Source: Oceanihabitans gracilariae (GTDB lineage: Bacteria; Bacteroidota; Bacteroidia; Flavobacteriales; Flavobacteriaceae). Taken from it: a stretch of 64,000 bases of DNA. Location: NCBI RefSeq assembly GCF_042684485.1, contig NZ_JBHULM010000007.1, positions 496,001 to 560,000 of the forward strand. The letters run 5' to 3'. Numbering within the stretch: position 1 is the stretch's first letter; the number at the start of each line of letters is the position of its first letter. Shown here piece by piece: positions 1 to 7,130 of the stretch. Made by a program: the position numbers and the translations under genes. Below the pieces are notes generated by a model that saw only the letters and a program-made list of their open reading frames with translations, was not told the DNA's origin and ran no database searches.

Positions 1-720
1 TTTTTTAACTTTTTGAGTATTTAAATTAATTATAGAATAATTATTACTGGTTGTCATAAAAAACAAACTATCGTTTAGCTGACCTCTAGATCCCGATTTA
101 CCATAAACACCTGAGGTAACAACACTAGCTATTTTATTTTCTTTTTTATCATAAAAACTTAATACTCCGTCAGCTTTAAGAGATAGATTAGAAACAAAAC
201 GATTTCTCATTTTTAATCTTTCTTCTTGTAAATTATAAAAAGGAAAGGTGGTTTCACCAACCCATTGGTTATTTTTTAAAGAAAATGTTTTTTCAGGTCC
301 TGTTGGATAGATAGAATCACCAATTTGAGATGAAAATATAGGATTCATTATTTCTCCTTTATTTATATTAGGAAAAGAAATAACCGTATCCCTTTCTACA
401 TAACCAAGTTTTGCCGCTTTAGATAAATACCAAACCTTACCATCTGAAGTGGTAAAAGCATCCCAAACATCATTAATTGGTAATCCGTTTTTTGTAGAAA
501 TCGTCTTAAAAGTTTTACCATTATACTTTACCATTCCTTTATCTGTTAAAAACCAAATAAAGCCTTTAGCATCTTGCACAATAGTATATACATGATTACT
601 TGGCAAACCATCTTTTGTAGAGTAATTGGTAAATTGTTGCGCCAAGGAAATTGTAACCGAAAAACACAACAAGAAAGCAAGCACATATTGTTTTTCTGTC
701 TTTTTAAAAAAACCAGACAA
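1..720 (-). CDS. Two-component-type beta-propeller sensor, N-terminal part (runs off the window)
   Basis: The minus strand encodes about 240 residues that continue past base 1. A short hydrophobic segment ending SLA-QQ looks like a signal peptide. It is followed by the phrases GLPSNHVYTIVQDAKGFIWF and GLPINDVWDAFTTSDGKVWY, which are typical two-component-regulator-propeller (Reg_prop) blades. In Flavobacteriaceae such N-termini usually belong to outer-sensing histidine kinases or LytTR-linked sensors with a Y_Y_Y domain, but the output domain is outside the window. The start is uncertain. No ATG is in frame. TTG at 720 gives a good signal peptide (SGFFKKTEKQYVLAFLLCF) and GTG at 684 is another option. 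An ATG at 739 would be in frame if the A7 run at 706-712 were one base shorter. A TATATTTG box lies upstream at 812-819. Confidence 0.7.
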   Translation of the reverse strand, partial: MSGFFKKTEKQYVLAFLLCFSVTISLAQQFTNYSTKDGLPSNHVYTIVQDAKGFIWFLTDKGMVKYNGKTFKTISTKNGLPINDVWDAFTTSDGKVWYLSKAAKLGYVERDTVISFPNINKGEIMNPIFSSQIGDSIYPTGPEKTFSLKNNQWVGETTFPFYNLQEERLKMRNRFVSNLSLKADGVLSFYDKKENKIASVVTSGVYGKSGSRGQLNDSLFFMTTSNNYSIINLNTQKVKK

Positions 721-811
721 ATTGATAAGAAAACACCATATCCAAAAAGATAGTATTGTGATATTATGGTGTTTACTTTGTTTCAATAGTATTTACTTTT
801 ATGTTGTATTA

Positions 812-819
812 CAAATATA
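812..819 (-). promoter_or_regulatory. Candidate -7 promoter box for the propeller sensor
   Basis: Read on the minus strand the sequence is TATATTTG, an exact match to the Bacteroidota -7 consensus TAnnTTTG. No clear TTG lies 19-21 bases upstream, so only half the promoter is supported. Confidence 0.4.
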
Positions 820-923
820 ATGGTTTTGCAGTTGTTTTAACCTCTTAGATCTTACATCCATTAACCGCTTCAGAATTAGACTATTTCTCTATTACTTTTA
901 TTTTATAGTATCTTAAAATGTAT

Positions 924-1370
924 CTATAAAACTTCATCAATAATAACACAAAACTCGACTTCAACTACTCCATAGACAACATCCAATCGTACTTCATCTC
1001 CTACTGATGTTCCTGCGCGTTGACAAGTTACTGTTACCGCTTCTAATTCAGCCCCATTTATAGAAATCCAACCAGTTCCAGTTTCATCTAGCGCTATGAC
1101 ATTAGTTGTAAAAAACAACGTTGGAGAGCTTGTAAACGATGCTATTTCTATTCCCGGAGCACCATAAGGTCCGTTACTTGCATTCGGAAAATATTGTGTA
1201 TTTAATTCAGATTCCGCAATTAATGTTTGGTCATTATTATTGGTATCTAAATAAGAGAATCCTTGATAATTACATTGGTCCTGATTAGTTGCATCATTAT
1301 TAACATCATCATCATTGTCACAAGATATGATAGTGCATAACAAAAATATTAAAAAGCATATTTTTCTCAT
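924..1370 (-). CDS. Small lipoprotein, tandem paralogue A
   Basis: 148 residues. The N-terminus is a lipoprotein signal with lipobox IISC (Cys17), followed by an Asp/Asn-rich linker (DNDDDVNNDATNQDQ). The body is a single small domain with the conserved phrases LDTNNNDQTLIAESEL, VTCQRAG and EFCVIIDE. It is clearly paralogous to the next gene upstream (1488-1919): both share CNxxGFxxLDT, QTLIAES, SNGP, VTCQRAG and a C-terminal F/Y-CV-IID segment. I do not recognise a named family. The protein is probably anchored in the outer membrane or exposed at the cell surface, and the two conserved Cys of the body (in CNYQGF and VTCQRAG) could pair. Function unknown. Confidence 0.8.
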   Translation of the reverse strand: MRKICFLIFLLCTIISCDNDDDVNNDATNQDQCNYQGFSYLDTNNNDQTLIAESELNTQYFPNASNGPYGAPGIEIASFTSSPTLFFTTNVIALDETGTGWISINGAELEAVTVTCQRAGTSVGDEVRLDVVYGVVEVEFCVIIDEVL

Positions 1371-1487
1371 TCGTATTGTTTTTAAGGTTTATAAAAGTAT
1401 AATCCACATCTACTGTTCTCTCTATAGATTTTCCAGTATTCCCCTTACCATCTACACCAACAACATTAGAAGTGGATTTGTTATTTT

Positions 1488-1919
1488 TTAATGGTATAAA
1501 TCTATTACAACACAATACTCAGCTTCTAAACCTGACCCAGTAATATCGTATCTAAATTCTTCTCCTATGGCGTTACCAGCTCTCTGACAAGTTACATTTA
1601 CATTATAAATAGTACCATTAACACTTAGCTGACCTCCTCCCGTTTGTCCGTCTGTTACGACTAAAGTTACAAACCAAAAATTCCCTGGATCGCTGGATTT
1701 GTATATTTCCACTTCTGGACCATTAGATGATGTGTAATAAAAATCTGTGGTTAAATCAGATTCTGCAATTAATGTTTGCGTATTGTCTGAAGTATCTAAA
1801 AAAGTAAATCCGGCAAAATTACAATCGTCTTGATTGACTGCGTTATCATCATCATTATCACAGTTAAATAATACTAGTGTTAAAATTAATAGACAAAGCG
1901 TTTTAAATGTTGTTTTCAT
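1488..1919 (-). CDS. Small lipoprotein, tandem paralogue B
   Basis: 143 residues from the ATG at 1919. An upstream ATG at 1952 is possible, but the later start gives a normal lipoprotein signal (MKTTFKTLCLLILTLVLFNC, Cys20). An acidic linker follows, then a domain matching paralogue A (CNFAGFTFLDT, QTLIAESDL, SNGP, VTCQRAG, EYCVVID). The 117 bases between the two genes hold no convincing gene. The pair looks like a local duplication that has since diverged, with an insertion of about five residues (YGAPG) present only in copy A. Function unknown; probably a surface or periplasmic lipoprotein. Confidence 0.8.
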   Translation of the reverse strand: MKTTFKTLCLLILTLVLFNCDNDDDNAVNQDDCNFAGFTFLDTSDNTQTLIAESDLTTDFYYTSSNGPEVEIYKSSDPGNFWFVTLVVTDGQTGGGQLSVNGTIYNVNVTCQRAGNAIGEEFRYDITGSGLEAEYCVVIDLYH

Positions 1920-2010
1920 AATCGTTAATTTGTTTTTATAATAGTTAAACATTTCCCTTATATTAAAAGAGAAAAAAATTGTTACGGTTTAATGGATTCT
2001 TTTTTTATTA

Positions 2011-2703
2011 TTAAAAAAGCTCATCTGTTATTCCGTCGCAATCATCATCGATCCCATTTTCAACTTCCACAGCATAGGGATACACTTCTGCATTAGTATC
2101 ATCACAGTCTAAATTATTATGCACTCCAACTGCTGGTGGTGGTAACGCGCTACCAGCTCCATAACCATCGCCATCTGCATCGGTATAATATTCCATAAAA
2201 TCGACATATCCATCACAGTTATCGTCTATATCATTACCAACTATTTCATCTGCTTTCGGGTTTATCAGAGCATTGGTATCATCACAATCGGCATTATTAT
2301 ACACCATACCATTTGGAGCAGGGTCGCCAAAATTAATTTCAAAAACATTTCCAGCATTTGGATCTCCAAACCCATCATTATCAGAATCTTTATAAATAGT
2401 AATTCCGAAAAGGTCGTTACAGTTTTCGTCTACGTTATTATCTGGAATTTCTGTTGCTCCAGGATTAATTGCTGCATTGGTATCGTCGCAATCGCCTCTA
2501 TTAGTCACATAACCATCTGGAAAATTATCATCGTCATAAATAGTCCCGTTTCCAACAAAGGCATCACCATAACCATCTCCATCTATATCTGGCCAAAAGG
2601 TAGATTGACCATCTGCTGGTCCCGTACATCCAGCACCTATTATAAATACGGCAGCAACTAATAGTATTGCTGGTAAAATTGTTTGTAATACATGTCTTTT
2701 CAT
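2011..2703 (-). CDS. MopE-type metal-binding-repeat lipoprotein
   Basis: 230 residues. Lipoprotein signal with lipobox GAGC (Cys26). The rest is three tandem MopE-like repeats at about residues 36-99, 104-168 and 172-228. Each has an acidic loop D-x-D-x-DGYGD/DGFGD followed by DCDDTNAxINPxAxE and then D(E/D)NCNxL or DDDCDG. The repeats carry paired cysteines (C72/C95, C140/C163, C200/C222) and many Asp residues spaced as in calcium-binding loops. The MopE repeat is named after a copper-associated surface protein of Methylococcus, and in Bacteroidota it is common in secreted proteins. The gene starts four bases after the Lgt-like gene stops, so the two are co-transcribed. The cargo role is unknown; calcium or copper binding is an inference from the motif. 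Confidence 0.85.
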   Translation of the reverse strand: MKRHVLQTILPAILLVAAVFIIGAGCTGPADGQSTFWPDIDGDGYGDAFVGNGTIYDDDNFPDGYVTNRGDCDDTNAAINPGATEIPDNNVDENCNDLFGITIYKDSDNDGFGDPNAGNVFEINFGDPAPNGMVYNNADCDDTNALINPKADEIVGNDIDDNCDGYVDFMEYYTDADGDGYGAGSALPPPAVGVHNNLDCDDTNAEVYPYAVEVENGIDDDCDGITDELF

Positions 2704-2707
2704 AATT

Positions 2708-3508
2708 TTAAGTATTAAGGGTGTTTACGTTATTTTGTTTATAAAATTTATAATAGAAATAGGCAGCTAAACTTATTAAGCAAAGTGCTATAAATTGTGA
2801 GTGTGATAGTATGTTATCTATAACAAAACCTCTATCGTCTCCTCTAAATAGTTCTAAAACCCCTCTTCCAAAAGCATATAGCATTAAATAAATCAGGAAA
2901 ACTTGACCATTAAATTGTTTGTACTTTTTAATGACTAATAAGGTTGACATAATTGTTATTAACAGTGTTACTTCATATAATTGTGTTGGATGCACCGAAA
3001 TACCATGTGTTGTTGGAAAAATAACTCCTACACCACTATTTGTTGGAGAACCATAACAACAACCTGCTGTAAAACAACCTAACCTACCAATTGCATGAAC
3101 TATAGTAGTAGTGATTGCCAGTATGTCTAGCATAGGTAAAACCGAAATGTGATGTCTTTTTAAATACCATACCACATAAGGAATGATAACCACAAACGAA
3201 CCATAAAACACAAAACCTCCAGAAAAATTATTTAATAACAAACTCGGATTATGAACGTATGTCAAAGGATCTTGCAAATAGAAAAACAACTTTCCACCAA
3301 CAAAACCTGCTATAAAAATCCCATAGAAAAAAGTATTAGAAAGATTGGTTATCCCTAATTCTTTTTTTGCGCTCCACTTGGTGTAAAGCGCTGCTATTAA
3401 AGTACCCAACGCTATTAGGATAGCATAAGAATATACTGTTATTTGCGCTACACCTAAAAGGCTTGTAAAGAAATCTGACAAATGAAATTTAAATAGTTCG
3501 GGGTACAT
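2708..3508 (-). CDS. Lgt-like prolipoprotein diacylglyceryl transferase family protein, non-canonical
   Basis: 266 residues with about seven hydrophobic segments and the Lgt family layout: VHAIGRLGCFTAGCCYG (139-153), HPTQLYE (173-179) and GRGVLELFRGDDRG (214-227). Canonical Lgt transfers diacylglycerol from phosphatidylglycerol to the lipobox cysteine. Arg142, Gly153 and Arg222 match the conserved arginines and glycine of E. coli Lgt. The equivalents of E. coli Asn146 and Glu151 are cysteines (Cys145, Cys150), and the HGG segment reads YGS (102-104). This is therefore a divergent paralogue whose activity cannot be assumed. It sits in a tight operon behind a T9SS protein (8 bases) and in front of a MopE lipoprotein (4 bases), so it may act on that lipoprotein or do something different. 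Confidence 0.75.
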   Translation of the reverse strand: MYPELFKFHLSDFFTSLLGVAQITVYSYAILIALGTLIAALYTKWSAKKELGITNLSNTFFYGIFIAGFVGGKLFFYLQDPLTYVHNPSLLLNNFSGGFVFYGSFVVIIPYVVWYLKRHHISVLPMLDILAITTTIVHAIGRLGCFTAGCCYGSPTNSGVGVIFPTTHGISVHPTQLYEVTLLITIMSTLLVIKKYKQFNGQVFLIYLMLYAFGRGVLELFRGDDRGFVIDNILSHSQFIALCLISLAAYFYYKFYKQNNVNTLNT

Positions 3509-3516
3509 TTATTACG

Positions 3517-5373
3517 TTACTGTTTTATTATTTTTTTAGTGGAAACACCTTCCTTCGTTCTTACTTGTAAAAAGTATAAACCATTAGCTAGGTTGTAAGT
3601 ATGTAAGGTGTTAGTTCCTTTTTGAAGCTGTCCTTGTGTAACTACTTGCCCATTTACAGAAACGATGTTATAAGGCGCTTCTTCTTCCACGGAAACCGTA
3701 ATTTTATTTTTTGTAGGATTGGGATAAACAGTAAACAAACTTTGGTTTCCTGTAATTTCATTAACAGAAAGTGTTGCGTCAATTTGTGTTGTTGCTGTGT
3801 TTGTTATAATTGGTAAGTTATAATCAAAATAAATAGCTGCTGTATTAGAAATAATATCACCAACAACAAAGGTGTTCTTCGGTTTTATTCTGTAAAAAAT
3901 CCATCCATGACTTCCTAGCTCATCGGTTGTGCTATCTGCTAGGTTAATACCGTTAAAAACAAAATCTACTTCATTACCATTACTAATAACTGTATGAAAG
4001 TTATGGCTTGCTGCTATTGGTTGAAACGTACTCCAATCAAAAAATGCATCCAAAGTATTTTCAACCGTAATATTAATTGCCGAAGCTGTTCCGGTATTTT
4101 GAAACCTAATAATTACTGTTAGGTAATCATCTGCTTGACTTTCTGAAATTAATGGACCTTCTAGAATGGTTATATCATTAGGGTCATAAGAACCGATAGT
4201 AATCTGATTAAAAGTATACGAATTATTAGTTGGTGTAGCATCTCCAGCTATTGGAGTAATAGAAGTTGTGTACGCTAAAACATCTCCATTGTTTACTGTT
4301 GGTGGCGTAAAAACATTAAAATGAACATCTATCGTTCTTGTTTCTAATGGCATTAAGCTTAAATAATTCCAACTTAATGAATTTACTGTGGTTGTATTTG
4401 GAACTGTAGAAGCATTTAAATAGGAAACACTAGTATTATCATAGCTTAAATCTACTATTCCGCTTAAAGGAGTAGTTCCAAAATTAGTATATTTTATTTG
4501 GTAAGAAGTATTAAAACCTGGTCTAGCCTGCGTTGTAGGTATTATATTAACAAGTACATCGTTTGCCACTGCATTTGGCGTTATACAAAAATCTTGATTC
4601 GGAAAACTATTAACTCCACCACTAACTACATTGGTATAATTTATTGGACTAGCATCATAAACAGCATGGTTTGTTTGTGTTACAAAATTCCCTGTTATGT
4701 TTTGCGTTTCTACTTCAAACGCACCATTAGCATCTGTAAACACATTAAAACTGATATTTGAGTTTGTTTCGTTTACTTGAATTGGATAATTTTCTACTGT
4801 TGTAGTAGAGGTTGCGCAACCATCGTTATTAACATCTAAAGAAACGGTACCACTAAAGGTATTTGCAATTATTTCTTGAAAACCTACATTATCTACTATA
4901 AACTCTTGCTCTGGTCCATACTGACCTTCAAATTCAACATAGTAGGTTCCGCTAGTTGCGACAGAAAAATTGGAAGAATTACAAGTATCTAAATAACCTC
5001 CTGTTTGACACGTGTTCAATCCAACATTAGCAATTGTTGTTCCTCCTACATCTTTTAAAGTGCTACTCCAAAAACCACCTAGAGGCACCTCTCCCGTCAT
5101 CATATCAAAACTTACATTTCTATAGTCTGTATATAATTTATAGGTTTTACCAGCTTCTAAATAAAATTGGGGCGTACTAAGAACATAATCCCTAGTATAT
5201 ATTCCTGAAATACTAAAATACATTTCGCCATAATCGGCATAAATACTAATATCCGTACCTGTTACAGACCAACCAGAAGTATCTGTATCAAAACCTCCAT
5301 TTGGAATTAATACCGTTTGCGCTTGTGTTACACTTGAAATAATTAAAGCAAGTAATAGTAGTGATTTCTTCAT
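3517..5373 (-). CDS. Secreted protein with DUF11-like and DUF7619-like domains and T9SS type A sorting domain
   Basis: 618 residues. Signal peptide MKKSLLLLALIISSVTQAQ, then a galactose-binding-like N-terminal domain (residues about 20-170, PNGGFDTDTSGW). Next comes a carboxypeptidase-regulatory-like segment with a DVNNDGC motif, a conserved-repeat (DUF11-like) segment, and the phrase SYDPNDITILEGP...GHGWIFYRIKPK, typical of DUF7619. The end is a type A T9SS sorting domain (about 545-618: YPNPTKNKITV...NGLYFLQVRT...KIIKQ). The protein is predicted to cross the outer membrane by T9SS and be attached or released. It is the first gene of an operon with the Lgt-like and MopE genes. Ligand unknown. 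Confidence 0.85.
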   Translation of the reverse strand: MKKSLLLLALIISSVTQAQTVLIPNGGFDTDTSGWSVTGTDISIYADYGEMYFSISGIYTRDYVLSTPQFYLEAGKTYKLYTDYRNVSFDMMTGEVPLGGFWSSTLKDVGGTTIANVGLNTCQTGGYLDTCNSSNFSVATSGTYYVEFEGQYGPEQEFIVDNVGFQEIIANTFSGTVSLDVNNDGCATSTTTVENYPIQVNETNSNISFNVFTDANGAFEVETQNITGNFVTQTNHAVYDASPINYTNVVSGGVNSFPNQDFCITPNAVANDVLVNIIPTTQARPGFNTSYQIKYTNFGTTPLSGIVDLSYDNTSVSYLNASTVPNTTTVNSLSWNYLSLMPLETRTIDVHFNVFTPPTVNNGDVLAYTTSITPIAGDATPTNNSYTFNQITIGSYDPNDITILEGPLISESQADDYLTVIIRFQNTGTASAINITVENTLDAFFDWSTFQPIAASHNFHTVISNGNEVDFVFNGINLADSTTDELGSHGWIFYRIKPKNTFVVGDIISNTAAIYFDYNLPIITNTATTQIDATLSVNEITGNQSLFTVYPNPTKNKITVSVEEEAPYNIVSVNGQVVTQGQLQKGTNTLHTYNLANGLYFLQVRTKEGVSTKKIIKQ

Positions 5374-5474
5374 AATTCTTAAATTTTAAACATTAAACAA
5401 AGCTTTCATTTGATTGCTTATCATATCTATATCCAAAAACGAAGTAAAATGTTACCTCTTTTACCTAAAAAATA

Positions 5475-5616
5475 AAATCGCCAGCAAAAAAAACGGTTAT
5501 TCTACTGACGATTTAGGTTAACTGATTAATAGCTAGCGCAAATTAACTTGTAATACAAGACCTACATATATACATTCAAGGAATACATGTCTTGATTTAA
5601 TGAAAGGCACTTTTCA
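5475..5616. other. Cluster of short inverted repeats in a gene-free stretch
   Basis: The 311 bases between the T9SS gene start (5373) and the next gene (5685) hold no open frame I can support. They do hold several inverted repeats: AAATCGCCAG/CTGACGATTT (5475-5484 with 5505-5514, one mismatch), CTTG-TAATA-CAAG (5547-5559), and TGAAA/TTTCA (5601-5605 with 5612-5616). On the minus strand the first hairpin is followed by a T-rich run and could end a leftward transcript. The promoter for the rightward gene lies beyond this cluster, so these structures are not part of that gene's leader. A small RNA or operator cluster is possible. Confidence 0.3.
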
Positions 5617-5633
5617 TTCAAGCAACAGATAAT

Positions 5634-5664
5634 TTGTGCTATTATAAAAAACAACTTATGTTTG
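5634..5664 (+). promoter_or_regulatory. Consensus Bacteroidota promoter for the 5685 gene
   Basis: TTG at 5634-5636, a 20-base spacer, and TATGTTTG at 5657-5664 match TTG-N19/20-TAnnTTTG. Transcription would begin near 5671, which excludes the longer frame starting at 5634 and supports the ATG at 5685. Confidence 0.7.
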
Positions 5665-5684
5665 TAACTGTATATTTTAAAATT

Positions 5685-6203
5685 ATGGAACAACAACTTT
5701 TTAATCTATTAATGTATATCATTCCTGCTTTAATAACAGGAGTTATTGCGTATTTGTTTTTTAGAGAACACGTACAAAACGAAAACAACCGAAGAACCTT
5801 TTTAATGCATAAAGAATTGCAAAAAGAAGCTTTTCCGTTACGTCTACAAGCATACGAGAGAATGGTTTTATTTTTAGAGCGTATTACGCCTTCTAAACTA
5901 CTTTTAAGAGTACAACCTACTTCTTCTAACAAAGAAGATTATGAGTCGTTACTAATAGCGTCTATAGAACAAGAGTTTGAGCATAATTTAGCACAACAAA
6001 TATATGTTACTGACGAGTGTTGGAATGTTATTAATGCGTCAAAAAATGCTACAATTCAATTAATACGCAAAGCGGCTTTGTTAGAAAAAACAGATTCTGC
6101 TAACAAGCTTCGCGAAGTAGTTTTAAGTGAAATGATGGAAGGACACGCTCCTAGTCATGCAGGATTAGCTTACATAAGAAACGAAGTAAGCAAACTAATG
6201 TAA
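5685..6203 (+). CDS. Membrane-anchored hypothetical protein (DUF7935-like)
   Basis: 172 residues. One N-terminal transmembrane helix (about residues 5-25, LLMYIIPALITGVIAYLFF) is followed by a basic, helical cytoplasmic body with the phrase RRTFLMHKELQKEAFPLRLQAYERMVLFLERI. I believe this matches a Bacteroidota-restricted family (DUF7935), but that is from memory. The ATG at 5685 is chosen because the promoter upstream would start transcription around 5671. Its stop lies five bases from the stop of the convergent patatin-like gene. Function unknown; the long helix suggests a coiled coil or a membrane scaffold. Confidence 0.75.
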   Translation: MEQQLFNLLMYIIPALITGVIAYLFFREHVQNENNRRTFLMHKELQKEAFPLRLQAYERMVLFLERITPSKLLLRVQPTSSNKEDYESLLIASIEQEFEHNLAQQIYVTDECWNVINASKNATIQLIRKAALLEKTDSANKLREVVLSEMMEGHAPSHAGLAYIRNEVSKLM

Positions 6204-6208
6204 TTGCA

Positions 6209-7120
6209 TTAATATTTTACAGCTACAACACTAGAATCTTTACCATGCTTTGTTTCTGCATATAAAAAACCTTCTAACCACCAAGCTGTCATTAATTTTT
6301 TACTAAAAATCAAAGAGTTTTCGGTAAGTTTTGTTGGTGTAAAATATAAATTAAGCTTAACATTTCTATGTTTTGCTGCTAACTTACCTATAGCAATATC
6401 ACTTTTTTCTACCTGATCTAACAAATGACCAAACAGGTTTATCATTAAAGAAAAGGGATTTTTACCAAGTACCTTATTGTATTCTAGATTTTCACTTTCT
6501 AAAATAATAGCATCTACTTCTGTTGCACCACGTGAAATAGCTTCACGAATAGGTACTACACAACCAAAAGCACCATCTGCATACTCAAAACCATCTACTT
6601 TTGCTAAAGACATAAACGGAATATAATTACAAGATATCCAGATCCAATTACAAAACTCCTCATAACTAAAATCTTTAATAGACTTATACTCTACTCTATT
6701 TTTAGAAAGATTAGAAACCGTAACCACAACATCTTTTCCGCTTGCTTTAATGGTATTAAACTCTTCTTCTAGAAAGTTTCGTTTAATATGTCTTCTTAAA
6801 CTTTTACTCTCTCCAAAAGTTCTTTTTCTTTTTATAAATTGCCATAACGAGTTTAAATAATTAATAGAAACAAACTCTCTACCATCTTTTTTGTGCTGTA
6901 TAAAAGGGTTTACACTAAAAATATTGTGTTGACTAACATTAGTAAACATACCATGCAGTTTACTAATATTATTTAATGCTAAATGTGGTACCAATAGGCT
7001 TCCTGTAGAAGTTCCTAAATACATATCATACTCGCGTTTTTCTTGTTCTATTAAATATTGTGCTACGCCACCTGCAAAAGCCCCTTTACTTCCACCTCCA
7101 GATATTACCAATGCTCGCAT
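6209..7120 (-). CDS. Patatin-like phospholipase family protein
   Basis: 303 residues, with no signal peptide. The patatin fold is marked by a glycine-rich oxyanion loop (GGGSKG, residues 8-13), the nucleophile elbow GTSTG with Ser38, and the DGA motif with catalytic Asp182 (ADGAFG). These are the complete Ser-Asp dyad and loop of patatin-type lipid acyl hydrolases. The protein is predicted to be cytoplasmic and to cleave acyl chains from membrane lipids. It ends convergently with the small membrane-protein gene and starts ten bases downstream of the M1 peptidase stop on the same strand, so the two may be co-transcribed. Confidence 0.88.
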   Translation of the reverse strand: MRALVISGGGSKGAFAGGVAQYLIEQEKREYDMYLGTSTGSLLVPHLALNNISKLHGMFTNVSQHNIFSVNPFIQHKKDGREFVSINYLNSLWQFIKRKRTFGESKSLRRHIKRNFLEEEFNTIKASGKDVVVTVSNLSKNRVEYKSIKDFSYEEFCNWIWISCNYIPFMSLAKVDGFEYADGAFGCVVPIREAISRGATEVDAIILESENLEYNKVLGKNPFSLMINLFGHLLDQVEKSDIAIGKLAAKHRNVKLNLYFTPTKLTENSLIFSKKLMTAWWLEGFLYAETKHGKDSSVVAVKY

Positions 7121-7130
7121 GAATTTATTT

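Noticed and set aside
626..820. 64-residue plus-strand frame
   Set aside because: It is antisense to the sensor gene's signal-peptide region and promoter, with poor coding character.
1318..1515. 65-residue minus-strand frame bridging the two tandem lipoprotein genes
   Set aside because: It overlaps the end of one gene and the start of the next in another frame and has no recognisable domain.
5634..5684. Upstream 17-residue extension of the DUF7935-like protein
   Set aside because: It runs through a consensus promoter; the ATG at 5685 fits the predicted transcript start.
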